From contig CARJCM010000039.1 of NCBI GenBank assembly GCA_948999435.1, positions 1 to 12,751 of the forward strand: a DNA stretch of 12,751 nt, in the 5' to 3' direction. Origin of the DNA: an uncultured Bacilli bacterium. Its GTDB lineage: Bacteria; Bacillota_I; Bacilli_A; RF39; UBA660. Below the pieces are notes generated by a model. The model made no database searches. It saw only the letters and a list, made by a program, of their open reading frames with translations, and was not told where the DNA came from. This document shows, in pieces, positions 1-7,288 of this stretch (positions within the stretch are counted from its first letter, which is position 1; every line of letters starts with the position of its first letter). Both the position numbers and the translations under genes were made by a program.

Positions 1-950
1 CTAAAGTATTTTCTTATATTGAACATGACCATATATCTAAAAGAATGATTCATGTTCAGTTTGTAAGTAAAATTGCTAGGACTATCGGTAGAGCGTTAGG
101 CCTTAATGAAGATTTAATTGAAGCCGCAGCTTTAGGACACGATTTAGGACATGTTCCTTTTGGCCATGTTGGTGAACGAATATTAAATGAGATAAGTTTA
201 AAAAATAATGAAGGATTTTTTAATCATAATATTGAAAGTGCAAGAGTGCTAATGAATATCGAAAATTATGGTAAAGGCTTAAATATATCTGTCCAAGTAT
301 TAGATGCAATCATCTGTCATAATGGCGAAATAGCCAAAGGAACATATAAACCACGACCTAAAACCAAAGAGGAATTTTTAGAAGAGTATAATAGAACATA
401 TAAAGATAAATCTTTACTTACAAAACTAGAGCCAATGACTTTAGAAGGATGTGTAGTTAGAGTAAGTGATTTAATCGCTTATATCGGTAGAGACCTTGAT
501 GATGCTATAAGGCTAAAGAAAATAAAAAGAGAAGATATACCCGAATCTATTACTAAAGTATTAGGAAGCTCAACAAAAGAAATAGTGAGCACTTGTATTA
601 ATGATATAGTTATGAATAGCTATAATAAAAACTATATTAAATTAAGTGATAATATTTATAATGCGATAGAGGAATTAAAAAAGTTTAATTACACTTACAT
701 ATACAAAAATTCTGAATCAGAAAAAACTCTAACGGAATTAGAAAATAAATATGATGTATTATTTAAGACTTACATAAAAGATATTGAAAATAACAATGAA
801 AACTCACCAATTATCAAATCCTATTTAAATAACATGTGTAAAGAATATTTTAATAATAATACCAAAGAAAGAATAGTACTTGATTATATCGCAGGAATGA
901 CTGATGATTATTTCTTAAATGAATATGAAAGAATAAATAAAAATGACTAG
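1..950 (+). CDS. dGTPase-like HD-domain triphosphohydrolase (5' end outside window)
   Basis: Metal-dependent HD-superfamily hydrolase of the deoxyguanosinetriphosphate triphosphohydrolase (Dgt-like) family. Members cleave dNTPs to deoxynucleoside plus triphosphate and help control the dNTP pool in the cytosol. The reading frame is open from base 3, upstream of the first ATG (45). The conserved stretch around that ATG lies inside the HD domain, so the true start is left of the window. Visible metal ligands are His (51-53), the HD pair (138-143) inside ALGHDLGHVPFGH, a later IICHNGE motif, and Asp (468-470) in VSDLIAY followed by RDLDDA. The C-terminal third is Lys/Asn-rich and poorly conserved, which is usual for the family. 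About 316 codons are present. The family is clear. The substrate (dGTP or other dNTPs) cannot be read from the sequence. Confidence 0.88.
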   Translation, partial: KVFSYIEHDHISKRMIHVQFVSKIARTIGRALGLNEDLIEAAALGHDLGHVPFGHVGERILNEISLKNNEGFFNHNIESARVLMNIENYGKGLNISVQVLDAIICHNGEIAKGTYKPRPKTKEEFLEEYNRTYKDKSLLTKLEPMTLEGCVVRVSDLIAYIGRDLDDAIRLKKIKREDIPESITKVLGSSTKEIVSTCINDIVMNSYNKNYIKLSDNIYNAIEELKKFNYTYIYKNSESEKTLTELENKYDVLFKTYIKDIENNNENSPIIKSYLNNMCKEYFNNNTKERIVLDYIAGMTDDYFLNEYERINKND

Positions 951-968
951 TTATAACAACTAGTTTTT
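946..968 (+). terminator. Intrinsic terminator after the dGTPase gene
   Basis: Perfect 7-bp inverted repeat ACTAGTT / AACTAGT (946-952 and 958-964) with a 5-nt loop, followed directly by a T run (964-968). The left arm overlaps the stop codon of the HD-hydrolase gene. The stem is AT-rich, so it may be leaky. Confidence 0.7.
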
Positions 969-978
969 CTAATAATTC

Positions 979-1008
979 TTGACTTAACAATTGTTCGAGT
1001 GATAGAAT
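979..1008 (+). promoter_or_regulatory. Sigma-A-type promoter for recX
   Basis: TTGACT (979-984), 18-bp spacer, TAGAAT (1003-1008). Both hexamers match the consensus at 5 of 6 positions. The predicted start lies only about 12 bases before the recX ATG, giving a very short leader that still contains the GTGAGG ribosome binding site (1017-1021). It follows the upstream terminator, so recX is probably its own transcription unit. Confidence 0.65.
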
Positions 1009-1026
1009 AATATTAGTGAGGTAAAT

Positions 1027-1794
1027 ATGAAAATATTAAAGTATAAAAAAGACAAACAGAATGTATATAAAGTAGAAACTAATAAAGGTGAATATAAGCT
1101 ATATGATGATATAATAATTAAAAATGAACTTTTATTAAAAAAAGAAATCTCGAATAAAAAATGGCAAGAAATAATAAAAGAAAATAACAAGTTAAAAGCA
1201 TATTATGATGCCATAAAAAGTATAAGTATTAAAATGCGTACCGAACGGGAAATAGAAAATATTTTAAAAAAGAAAGAATATACTGAAGATGAAATAAACG
1301 AAACTATCAAAAAACTTAAAGAAGGAAAATATATTAACCATGAAGTATATATAGAAGCATATATTCATGATCGTCTAGCTCTTTATATAGAAGGAGAGAA
1401 GAAGATAGAAAAAGATTTATTAAAACTGGGAATGACAAAAAAAGAAATAAGTCCTCATTTAGATAAAATAGATAAATCCATATATCAAAATAAAATAAAA
1501 AAGTACATTGAAAAGAAATCAAAAACAAATAAAAAAAGCAAAAATGAATTTAAAAGAAAAACAATGAGTGAACTAATTAATAAAGGCTTTTATCAAGAAG
1601 ACATAATTAGTTATTTAGATAACTGTGAAATAGAAGAAAATACTGATGAAATAAAAAGAATAATAAATAAATTATATCAAAAGTATATCAAGAAATATGA
1701 TTACAATACTACAATATTAAAAATAAAAAGTAATTTATATCAAAAAGGATATATAGATATTAAAGTTGAAAACTTTCTAGAAAATAAAGATTAA
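1027..1794 (+). CDS. recX: RecX family regulatory protein
   Basis: Cytosolic modulator of RecA. RecX proteins bind RecA filaments and limit (or, in some Bacillota, tune) recombinase activity. The 255-residue product is mostly helical and very rich in Lys, Glu and Ile. It shows the RecX three-helix repeats. The first carries a Met-Arg-Thr-Glu-Arg-Glu-Ile segment (the usual RSE.EL position) followed by EDEINETIKKLKEGKYINHEVY, equivalent to the typical 'I..L...GYLND..YA'. The next is the ALYIEGEKKIEKDLLKLGM segment, and a third degenerate repeat lies near the C-terminus. Its length matches the longer RecX forms of Bacillota. The start is supported by GTGAGG six bases upstream and by the promoter. 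No recA is in the window. The gene converges on prsA. Confidence 0.85.
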   Translation: MKILKYKKDKQNVYKVETNKGEYKLYDDIIIKNELLLKKEISNKKWQEIIKENNKLKAYYDAIKSISIKMRTEREIENILKKKEYTEDEINETIKKLKEGKYINHEVYIEAYIHDRLALYIEGEKKIEKDLLKLGMTKKEISPHLDKIDKSIYQNKIKKYIEKKSKTNKKSKNEFKRKTMSELINKGFYQEDIISYLDNCEIEENTDEIKRIINKLYQKYIKKYDYNTTILKIKSNLYQKGYIDIKVENFLENKD

Positions 1795-1821
1795 TAAGAT
1801 AAAAAGATATTACAAAAATAA

Positions 1822-1848
1822 AAAAAGAAACAATTAAAGTCTCTTTTT
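1822..1848. terminator. Possible bidirectional terminator between recX and prsA
   Basis: Inverted repeat 1822-1831 / 1839-1848 with one A-C mismatch and a 7-nt loop. The stem begins with A5 and ends with T5, so each strand has its own T-run at the 3' side. This suits two convergent genes. The stem has few GC pairs, so strength is uncertain. Confidence 0.5.
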
Positions 1849-1856
1849 AAATTTAA

Positions 1857-2900
1857 CTAATTTTCAGAATTTGCACTATTTTTAGCATTATTAATTAAAT
1901 TATTCATATATCTTCCATATTGAGTACTGATTTCGCTATCAACAATATTTAATTCATATATTTCACGATAATGTTTAATAGCATCAACCATTAAAGTTTG
2001 ACCATCTTTACTAGCTAATTTATTTTGCATAATTTTATCTTTCATATTATCAAGAGAATCATCATATGATTTTTTCTCACCAGTTTTAGTTTTTAAAATT
2101 ACATGATAACCAGATTCAGTTGTAATAACCTCAGTAGAGAATTCACCATCTTTTAATTTTCCAGCAGCTTTTACAAGTTCATCATATTTATTACTTAAAG
2201 AACCTAGATTAATCTCACCTAAATCTCCACCTTTGTCTTTAGTGCTATCATCTTCTGAATTTTCTTTAGCAAGTCTAGCAAACTCTTCGGTAATATTTAC
2301 ACCATCTTTTTTAGCTTTTTCTAATTCCTTAATAATAGATTCTACTTTTTCTTTAGCTTCTTTTTCAGCTTTTTCTTTTTCTTCAGTTTTAGCACTATCA
2401 GTAGTTTTTGGAGTTATTAAAATATGTGAAATAGTCATATTTGGATAAACATCATTTTCATAATATTTTTTTAGTTCATCTTCCGTAATTTTTCCTTTAA
2501 CATAAGTCTCAATCGCTTCATTTTGTAAATAATTAATATATAAAGCCTCTTGATAAGCCTCAACAGTTTGATAATTCATACCATACATTTTAAGGGCACT
2601 TAATAACTCTTCATCAGTTTTATAAGATTGTCTTAGGCTTTTAATTGAAGCCTCAGCATATTCTTTAGCATCTTTAGTTTTATCACTAAATTCCTTTTCA
2701 TATACATACTTATCAATCATACCAACTAAAGTTTCTAATCCAAATTTATCTTTAATTGAATTATAAAATTCATTAGCACTAATCTTTTCTCCATCTTTAA
2801 AAGTTATAACAGCTTCATCGCCATTAGACAATTTAGGTACCTTTCCACATCCACATAATAATAGGGCAGATGCACCTATGATAAATATTTTTTTATTCAT
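1857..2900 (-). CDS. prsA: PrsA-like lipoprotein foldase (parvulin-type peptidyl-prolyl isomerase)
   Basis: Membrane-anchored extracytoplasmic chaperone/isomerase that helps exported proteins fold on the outer face of the membrane. The 347-aa product starts with a lipoprotein signal: MNKK, a hydrophobic core, then the lipobox Leu-Cys-Gly-Cys with the lipidated Cys at residue 18. A PrsA/SurA-like N-terminal helical region is followed by a PpiC rotamase domain from about residue 155. It begins NMTISHILI with His159. The domain contains a long charged insertion (EEKEKAEKEAKEK), then GGDLGEINLG and the closing ESGYHVIL strand. The start at 2900 is chosen because GGGAGG lies just upstream and the lipobox is at normal distance. 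The frame is open further upstream (to 3011), but that extension would bury the signal peptide. Divergent from the tiny ORFs and convergent with recX. Confidence 0.88.
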   Translation of the reverse strand: MNKKIFIIGASALLLCGCGKVPKLSNGDEAVITFKDGEKISANEFYNSIKDKFGLETLVGMIDKYVYEKEFSDKTKDAKEYAEASIKSLRQSYKTDEELLSALKMYGMNYQTVEAYQEALYINYLQNEAIETYVKGKITEDELKKYYENDVYPNMTISHILITPKTTDSAKTEEKEKAEKEAKEKVESIIKELEKAKKDGVNITEEFARLAKENSEDDSTKDKGGDLGEINLGSLSNKYDELVKAAGKLKDGEFSTEVITTESGYHVILKTKTGEKKSYDDSLDNMKDKIMQNKLASKDGQTLMVDAIKHYREIYELNIVDSEISTQYGRYMNNLINNAKNSANSEN

Positions 2901-2925
2901 TAATAAATTTCCTCCCAATAAATTA

Positions 2926-2954
2926 ATTATAGCAAGGACTTCTAAAAAAAACAA
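2926..2954 (-). promoter_or_regulatory. Extended -10 promoter for prsA
   Basis: On the minus strand: TTGTTT (2954-2949), 17-bp spacer, consensus TATAAT (2931-2926). It is preceded by TGC, giving an extended TGn -10. It lies about 25 bases upstream of the prsA ATG and before its GGGAGG ribosome binding site. A strong sigma-A-type match. Confidence 0.75.
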
Positions 2955-3066
2955 GATTTTTAATGATTTTAATATATTTATAAAAAATATATCAATAAGG
3001 AGAAGCACCAAAAATAAAATTTAACGTAATATATAAGTGAAAAGACAAATAAAGGAGGAATGATTT

Positions 3067-3159
3067 ATGAATAATTGCGGATGTGGAAATGGCTTAGGAG
3101 CTGCAATCATCTTAGTTCTATTTATCTTATTAATCATCATAGTAGGAGCATTCATTTAG
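3067..3159 (+). CDS. Tiny YjcZ-like transmembrane protein (30 aa)
   Basis: Encodes 30 residues: a polar MNNCGCGNG head with two Cys, then a single hydrophobic helix with the core IILVLFILLIII and a short GAFI tail. This matches the pattern of the YjcZ/tiny-TM family of Bacillota (Gly-rich head, then a helix containing VLFILLII), whose Bacillus members include spore-associated peptides. Biochemical role is unknown. A near-perfect ribosome binding site (AGGAGG, 3053-3058) sits 8 bases before the ATG, strongly arguing for real translation. It is followed by a second ORF of the same design, so the two are probably co-transcribed. The promoter was not identified. Confidence 0.72.
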   Translation: MNNCGCGNGLGAAIILVLFILLIIIVGAFI

Positions 3160-3177
3160 TCTTTTTTAAAAATACCT

Positions 3178-3185
3178 AAGGAGGT
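3178..3185 (+). promoter_or_regulatory. Full-consensus ribosome binding site of the second tiny ORF
   Basis: AAGGAGGT is a complete complement of the 16S rRNA 3' end and lies 5 bases before the ATG at 3191. It is the strongest Shine-Dalgarno in the window and supports expression of a 44-codon ORF. Confidence 0.8.
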
Positions 3186-3190
3186 GTCCC

Positions 3191-3325
3191 ATGGGATGTT
3201 GTAAGGACAAATGCTCTAACAACAATAATAAATGTTGTGGAGCAGGTCTTCAAAATAGCGCATTTTTAATAATCGTCTTATTTATATTATTAGCAATAAT
3301 TCTAGGCGGCGTATTATACTATTAA
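3191..3325 (+). CDS. Tiny Cys-rich single-helix membrane protein, YjcZ-like (44 aa)
   Basis: 44 residues. The N-terminal head has five Cys (positions 3, 4, 8, 15, 16; two CC pairs) separated by Lys and a run of four Asn. A single hydrophobic helix (about residues 24-42, core FLIIVLFILLAII) follows, and the protein ends in Tyr-Tyr. The helix is clearly related to that of the 30-aa protein just upstream, so the two are probably paralogs of the YjcZ-like tiny transmembrane group. The Cys-rich head could bind metal or form disulfides, which is inference only. Translation is supported by a full-consensus ribosome binding site. The stop codon overlaps the terminator stem. Function unknown. Confidence 0.7.
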   Translation: MGCCKDKCSNNNNKCCGAGLQNSAFLIIVLFILLAIILGGVLYY

Positions 3326-3345
3326 AGAGGCTTCACCTCTTTTTT
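3324..3345 (+). terminator. Strong intrinsic terminator after the tiny ORFs
   Basis: AAAGAGG (3324-3330), 5-nt loop CTTCA, CCTCTTT (3336-3342), T run to 3345. A perfect 7-bp stem beginning at the stop codon of the 44-aa ORF. It separates the tiny ORFs from the mraZ operon. Confidence 0.88.
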
Positions 3346-3402
3346 CTTATGTAAATTTTTTGTCAAACTTAAAAGAAACTATTCAGAGGCGAACATTTTC
3401 TC

Positions 3403-3431
3403 TTTACAACAAACCTAAAAACTGATATCAT
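3403..3431 (+). promoter_or_regulatory. Promoter of the mraZ division operon
   Basis: TTTACA (3403-3408), 17-bp spacer, TATCAT (3426-3431), with a TGA extension before the -10. Each hexamer matches consensus at 5 of 6. The predicted transcription start is near 3438, inside the array of MraZ-type repeats, so a protein bound there would block initiation. Confidence 0.65.
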
Positions 3432-3433
3432 AA

Positions 3434-3468
3434 TGGTAAGCAGTGGTACATTGTGGTAGAAAGTGGGG
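3434..3468 (+). promoter_or_regulatory. MraZ-type operator: four TGG(T/G) direct repeats, 10-bp period
   Basis: Direct repeats TGGTA (3434), TGGTA (3444), TGGTA (3454) and TGGGG (3464) are spaced exactly 10 bp apart, one helical turn. Upstream of mraZ in other bacteria, MraZ binds direct repeats of the TGGGN type separated by 5-nt spacers; in Mollicutes related GTG-containing repeats are used. The array begins just after the -10 hexamer and runs into the mraZ ribosome binding site (repeat four is part of GTGGGGG). Repression of the whole operon by its first product is therefore the natural reading. The operator assignment rests on motif and position, not on binding data. Confidence 0.8.
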
Positions 3469-3475
3469 GATTAAA

Positions 3476-3907
3476 ATGTTCATGGGCGAGTACCATCATA
3501 ATATTGATGATAAAAATAGACTAGTAATTCCCTCTAATTATCGTAGTAGTTTAGGAGAAACCTTTGTAATTACTCGAGGATTAGAAAAATGTTTATACGT
3601 CTATACTCTTACCGAATGGCAAAGACTAGTTGATAAATTAGCTACTTTACCATTTACGAAGAAGGATGCCCGTGTTGTAATCCGTTCATTATTTTCTGCC
3701 GCTGCTAATTGCAATCTTGACAAACAAGGTCGCATAAATATTACTTCCCAACAGTTAATTCACGCCGGTATTGATAAAGAATGTGTCATTATCGGTGCGA
3801 ATGACCGTATCGAAATTTGGTCAAATGAAAATTGGAACAAATTCAACGAAGAATATAGTGAGACTTTAGAAGATATTGCAGAACATTTATTTAACGAGGT
3901 AGAATAA
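3476..3907 (+). CDS. mraZ: Transcriptional regulator MraZ
   Basis: DNA-binding, ring-forming regulator of the division and cell-wall (dcw) cluster. The 143-aa product has two AbrB-like half domains. The first starts MFMGEYHHNIDDKNRLVIP, with the conserved Asp-Lys-x-Arg-Leu-x-x-Pro turn. The second contains DKQGRINITSQQL. Length and order match the family. The start is placed at 3476 (MFMGEY) because this is the family N-terminus and a G-rich ribosome binding site (GTGGGGG, 3463-3469) precedes it. An in-frame GTG at 3443 would start inside the repeat array and is rejected. The stop overlaps the rsmH start by one base (TAATG). Likely autoregulated through the upstream repeats. Confidence 0.95.
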   Translation: MFMGEYHHNIDDKNRLVIPSNYRSSLGETFVITRGLEKCLYVYTLTEWQRLVDKLATLPFTKKDARVVIRSLFSAAANCNLDKQGRINITSQQLIHAGIDKECVIIGANDRIEIWSNENWNKFNEEYSETLEDIAEHLFNEVE

Positions 3908-4833
3908 TGCATTATAGTGTAATGAAAGAGATTGTGATTGAAAATCTTAATATTAAAGATGACGGAGTATATGTAGATGCCACACTAGGATATGCTGGTC
4001 ATAGTAGTGAAATTTTAAAAAGAATAAAAAGAGGCAAACTTTTCGCCTTTGATGTTGATAGCGAGGGGGTTCGCTACTCACATGAAGTTTTATCTAAAAT
4101 AGGAAATAATTTTAAAATTATTCATTCCAACTTTAGTGAATTAGAAGAGTGCTTAAATGAAGAGAATATTTTAGAAGTTGATGGTTTCTTATTTGATTTA
4201 GGTTTATCAAGCCCTGAAATTGATGATGCAAGTCGTGGTTTTAGTTTTATGCAAGATGCCGAATTAGACATGCGAATGAATCAAAGTGAGGGCATTACAG
4301 CGAGAGACATTGTTAATACATATAGTAAAGAAGAATTAGTAAATATTTTCTTTAAATATGGTGAAGAAAAAAGAAGTAGAGAAATAGCAAGTGGTATTGC
4401 GAGATATCGTGAAGAGAAGAAAATAGAAAGAACACTTGAATTAGTTGAGATAATTAAAAAAAGTGTTGGAGCTAATTATTTTTACAAGACTCACCCTGAA
4501 CGAGAAATTTTCCAAGCTATAAGAATTGAAGTAAATAATGAGTTAGTTTCAATTGAAAAAGCTTTAAGAGCAGCTATAAAAAAACTAAAAAAAGGTGGCA
4601 GAATATGTGTTATAACATTCCATTCTCTAGAAGATAGAATAGTAAAAAACATATTTAATGAATATAGCAAAATAAATGAAATATTTAGTGGTTTACCAAT
4701 GAATGAGGTGCCAGAAGAATATCGACCATTAATTAAATTAATAAATAAAAAACCGATAGTAGCGACTAAAGAAGAATTAGAAGAGAATAGTCGCAGTAGA
4801 AGTGCCAAACTTCGAGTAATTGAAAGGATATGA
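3907..4833 (+). CDS. rsmH: 16S rRNA (cytosine-1402 N4)-methyltransferase RsmH (MraW)
   Basis: S-adenosylmethionine-dependent methyltransferase that modifies C1402 in the ribosomal P site. The 308-aa length is typical. Family signatures in order: YVDATLGYAGHS (SAM-binding loop, residues 22-33), FLFDLGLSSPEID near residue 97, ELDMRMN, an HPEREIFQAIRIEVNNEL segment near residue 200, ITFHSLEDRIVK, and the basic C-terminal SRSRSAKLRVIERI. It starts at the A of the mraZ stop codon (TAATG) with GAGGT six bases upstream, so it is translationally coupled to mraZ. It ends in TGA followed immediately by an in-frame TAA. Confidence 0.97.
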   Translation: MHYSVMKEIVIENLNIKDDGVYVDATLGYAGHSSEILKRIKRGKLFAFDVDSEGVRYSHEVLSKIGNNFKIIHSNFSELEECLNEENILEVDGFLFDLGLSSPEIDDASRGFSFMQDAELDMRMNQSEGITARDIVNTYSKEELVNIFFKYGEEKRSREIASGIARYREEKKIERTLELVEIIKKSVGANYFYKTHPEREIFQAIRIEVNNELVSIEKALRAAIKKLKKGGRICVITFHSLEDRIVKNIFNEYSKINEIFSGLPMNEVPEEYRPLIKLINKKPIVATKEELEENSRSRSAKLRVIERI

Positions 4834-4837
4834 TAAT

Positions 4838-5137
4838 ATGCGAACTAAGAAAGTAAAGAGAGTTAAATTTTTAAAAGGAGAAAAATTTATGTTTTTTCTA
4901 ATTGTTTTCTTAGGGCTTATTGTTATGCCATCAGCATGGGTATATACCAAAGCATTATTATCAGAATCAAATATTGAACTTGAAAGAATAAAGAATAAAA
5001 TAAATAAACAAAATAACACCAATGAAGCTTTAGGAATGCAAATTGATGAATTAGCGTCAATAGATAACATTCAAGATATTGCATCTAAGAGTGGATTGTC
5101 GTATAATAATAGTAATATTAAAACAATTGGGGAATAG
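4838..5137 (+). CDS. ftsL: FtsL-like divisome protein
   Basis: Small bitopic septum protein of the FtsL/DivIC type, which forms a coiled-coil complex that activates septal peptidoglycan synthesis. The 99-aa product has a basic cytoplasmic head (MRTKKVKRVKFLKGEK), one transmembrane helix (about residues 18-39) and an extracellular heptad-like coiled coil (ELERIKNKINKQNNTNEAL and following). A short SIDNIQDIASKSGL tail resembles the FtsL/DivIC C-terminus. Sequence conservation in the family is low, so the name rests on topology, size and position between rsmH and a class B PBP. ATG 4838 is preferred over an in-frame TTG at 4820, since AAAGGA precedes it. It begins 4 bases after the rsmH stop. 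Confidence 0.87.
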   Translation: MRTKKVKRVKFLKGEKFMFFLIVFLGLIVMPSAWVYTKALLSESNIELERIKNKINKQNNTNEALGMQIDELASIDNIQDIASKSGLSYNNSNIKTIGE

Positions 5138-5148
5138 GAGTCTACGAT

Positions 5149-7248
5149 ATGAAAATTAAAAGATCAAGAGTGCGAGTAAATAATCTATTAATTCTGGTCT
5201 TTTTTTGTTGCTTTTTATTAGCCATTGGAAAACTTATATTTGTAGCTGTTAGTCCTAAAATAGATGGCAGAAACTTAAGAGAATTTGCAGATATTAGAAA
5301 TACCAAAAAACGCGTTATACCTGCGACACGTGGTAACATTTATGATGTTAATGGCGAAACTATTGCTAGTAATGCCAATTCTTATACTTTAATCGCTTAT
5401 TTAAGTGAAAAAAGAACTACCAATATGGATAATCCTCAGCATGTAATTGATAAAGAAGGTACAGCAAAGGCTTTATCTGAAGTATTAGAAATGGATTATG
5501 ACTATGTTTTAGGAAGATTAAATGTTAAAGAAGCTTATCAAGTAGAATTTGGTACCAAAGGAAAGAATTTATCAGAGAATCAAAAAGTAAAAATTGAATC
5601 ATTAGGTTTACCAGGAATAGGTTTTATCGCTGGAGGAAAAAGATATTATAAAAATAATAAAATGGCTTCTTATATTGTGGGCTATGCCAAAACCAGTGAA
5701 GATGGCGAAATAAATGGAGAGATAGGAATTGAAAGACAATATAATAGTATTTTAAAAGGCGAAGATGGATATTCAGAATATCAAGTATCTGGTGCAGGAT
5801 ATCAAATGGGAGAACCATTAGTTAATAAAGACCCAGTAAGTGGTAGTGATATTTATCTTACAATTGATACTGGAATTCAATTAATTTTAGAAGATGCTCT
5901 TCACACATTAGAGGAAAATAATACTTTCGATTGGTTTACCATGACTGTAATTGATGCCAATACTGGAGCAATAGTAGCTTCTACTGCAAGTCCTAGTTTT
6001 AATCCCAATGATGTATCAACTATTAAAAATTATGTTAATCCTTTAATTGGTTATACATACGAACCAGGAAGCACTATGAAAATATATTCATGGTTAGCGG
6101 CTATGGAAAATGGTATCTATGATGGAACAGAAGAATATCAATCAGGTACTACCAAAGTTGATAATTATACAATAAAAGATTTTAATAATGTTGGATGGGG
6201 TATGATATCCTATGATAAAGGTTTTGCTTACTCATCGAATGTTGCTGCCACTAATTTAGCTTTAGAACTTGGCAATGTTAAATTAAAAGAATTTTATGAA
6301 TCATTAGGATTTGGGTCTAAAACTGGAATCGAGCTGCCAAATGAAGAACATGGTATTTTAAAAATGACTTATAAGTCTGAACTTGCAACAGCCAGTTTTG
6401 GTCAAGGTATAACAACCACACCTATTCAAAACTTACAAGCATTAACGATATTTACCAATGATGGAGAAATGTTAAAGCCTTATATAGTAGACAAAATAGT
6501 TGATCAAGAAGGAAAGGTTACCTATCAAGGGGGGAGAACATCTTTAGGACAAAAAGCATCTAGTGAAAATGTCAAAAAAATGCGTGAGTTAATGTATGAT
6601 GTTGTTTATAACGGAGTTAGCAATTATTATCAACCAAATAATGTTACTTTAGCAGGTAAAACAGGAACTGCAGAATTTACTGGTTCTAACGGTAAATATT
6701 TATCTGGTTCATTAAATCGTATTCGTTCTTTTGCAGGTTTTTTTCCTTATGAAAATCCTAAATATATATTTTATGTATCAGTAAAGAAATTAGATGGTGA
6801 AAACAAAGCTTTAGCAAATGCAGTTGTAAAAGCAGTTGAAAGTATTGCTAATTATTCTAATATTACCAATACAACTAGTGAAATAGACAAAGACTCTTTA
6901 ATTTCTTTAAAGAATTATATTAGCCAAAATGTTAAAGAAACAAAAGAAAATTTAAAAAATGAAAAATTAAAAGTTTATGTAATTGGTGATGGCAAAGCAA
7001 TAATTAATCAATATCCATTAAAGGGTAGTGAAGTAATAAAGGGAAGTAAAGTATTTTTACTAACTGAAAATGAAGAATATATCATGCCTGATATAATTGG
7101 TTGGAGTAGTAGTGAAGTAATGAATTTCTGTAATCTTATTGGCTTAAATTACAAATTTAATGGTTATGGTATAGTAAAAGAATTTAATATAGAAAAAGAC
7201 ACCATAATTGATTTAACGAAAACTCTTGAAGTAACATTAAGTACATAA
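5149..7248 (+). CDS. Class B penicillin-binding protein with C-terminal PASTA region (FtsI/PBP2B-like transpeptidase)
   Basis: Septal peptidoglycan transpeptidase. 699 aa: an N-terminal transmembrane anchor (about 11-34), a PBP-dimer pedestal beginning near RGNIYDVNGETIA, then the transpeptidase domain. Catalytic motifs are STMK (Ser308, Lys311), SSN (362-364) and KTGT (504-507). After about residue 590 come two PASTA-like segments, the first ending IKGSKVFLL and the second starting IMPDIIGWSS. This architecture matches PBP2B/SpoVD of Bacillota; position directly after ftsL favours the vegetative division enzyme. AGGAG (5136-5140) precedes the ATG by 8 bases, and the gap from ftsL is 11 bases. 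No terminator follows directly, so transcription probably continues into the next small ORF. Confidence 0.95.
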   Translation: MKIKRSRVRVNNLLILVFFCCFLLAIGKLIFVAVSPKIDGRNLREFADIRNTKKRVIPATRGNIYDVNGETIASNANSYTLIAYLSEKRTTNMDNPQHVIDKEGTAKALSEVLEMDYDYVLGRLNVKEAYQVEFGTKGKNLSENQKVKIESLGLPGIGFIAGGKRYYKNNKMASYIVGYAKTSEDGEINGEIGIERQYNSILKGEDGYSEYQVSGAGYQMGEPLVNKDPVSGSDIYLTIDTGIQLILEDALHTLEENNTFDWFTMTVIDANTGAIVASTASPSFNPNDVSTIKNYVNPLIGYTYEPGSTMKIYSWLAAMENGIYDGTEEYQSGTTKVDNYTIKDFNNVGWGMISYDKGFAYSSNVAATNLALELGNVKLKEFYESLGFGSKTGIELPNEEHGILKMTYKSELATASFGQGITTTPIQNLQALTIFTNDGEMLKPYIVDKIVDQEGKVTYQGGRTSLGQKASSENVKKMRELMYDVVYNGVSNYYQPNNVTLAGKTGTAEFTGSNGKYLSGSLNRIRSFAGFFPYENPKYIFYVSVKKLDGENKALANAVVKAVESIANYSNITNTTSEIDKDSLISLKNYISQNVKETKENLKNEKLKVYVIGDGKAIINQYPLKGSEVIKGSKVFLLTENEEYIMPDIIGWSSSEVMNFCNLIGLNYKFNGYGIVKEFNIEKDTIIDLTKTLEVTLST

Positions 7249-7258
7249 AAAAACAAAA

Positions 7259-7286
7259 CTTATTCATACTAATAGTGGTGAATAAG
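7259..7286. promoter_or_regulatory. Hairpin between the PBP gene and the 58-codon ORF
   Basis: Perfect 8-bp inverted repeat CTTATTCA (7259-7266) / TGAATAAG (7279-7286) with a 12-nt loop that can add an ACT/AGT pair. On the plus strand no T run follows, so it is not a terminator for the PBP gene. The weak ribosome binding site GGTGA (7277-7281) of the next ORF lies in the loop and right arm, so folding could limit its translation. On the minus strand it is followed by a T-rich stretch and could act as a backup terminator for leftward transcripts. Confidence 0.5.
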
Positions 7287-7288
7287 AA

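Noticed and set aside
984..1528. Minus-strand ORFs opposite recX
   Set aside because: Phe/Leu/Ser-rich translations are the mirror image of the Lys/Glu-rich recX strand; no start signals.
2972..2992. All-AT inverted repeat (8-bp arms) between prsA and the tiny ORFs
   Set aside because: Composed only of A and T in a very AT-rich spacer, so chance occurrence is likely; no factor can be proposed.
2901..3011. N-terminal extension of PrsA to 3011
   Set aside because: It would place the lipoprotein signal at residue 38, and the extension overlaps the promoter and the GGGAGG site used by ATG 2900.
3027..3037. TAATAT/TATAAG as -10 of the tiny ORFs, or a sporulation sigma promoter
   Set aside because: No -35 at 16-18 bp for sigma-A, and the sequence does not match the CATA-type -10 of sigma-E/K.
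4491..5070. Minus-strand ORFs opposite rsmH and ftsL (4491-4808, 4777-5070)
   Set aside because: They lie antisense to well-supported genes, lack good ribosome binding sites and have composition expected of complementary AT-rich coding sequence.
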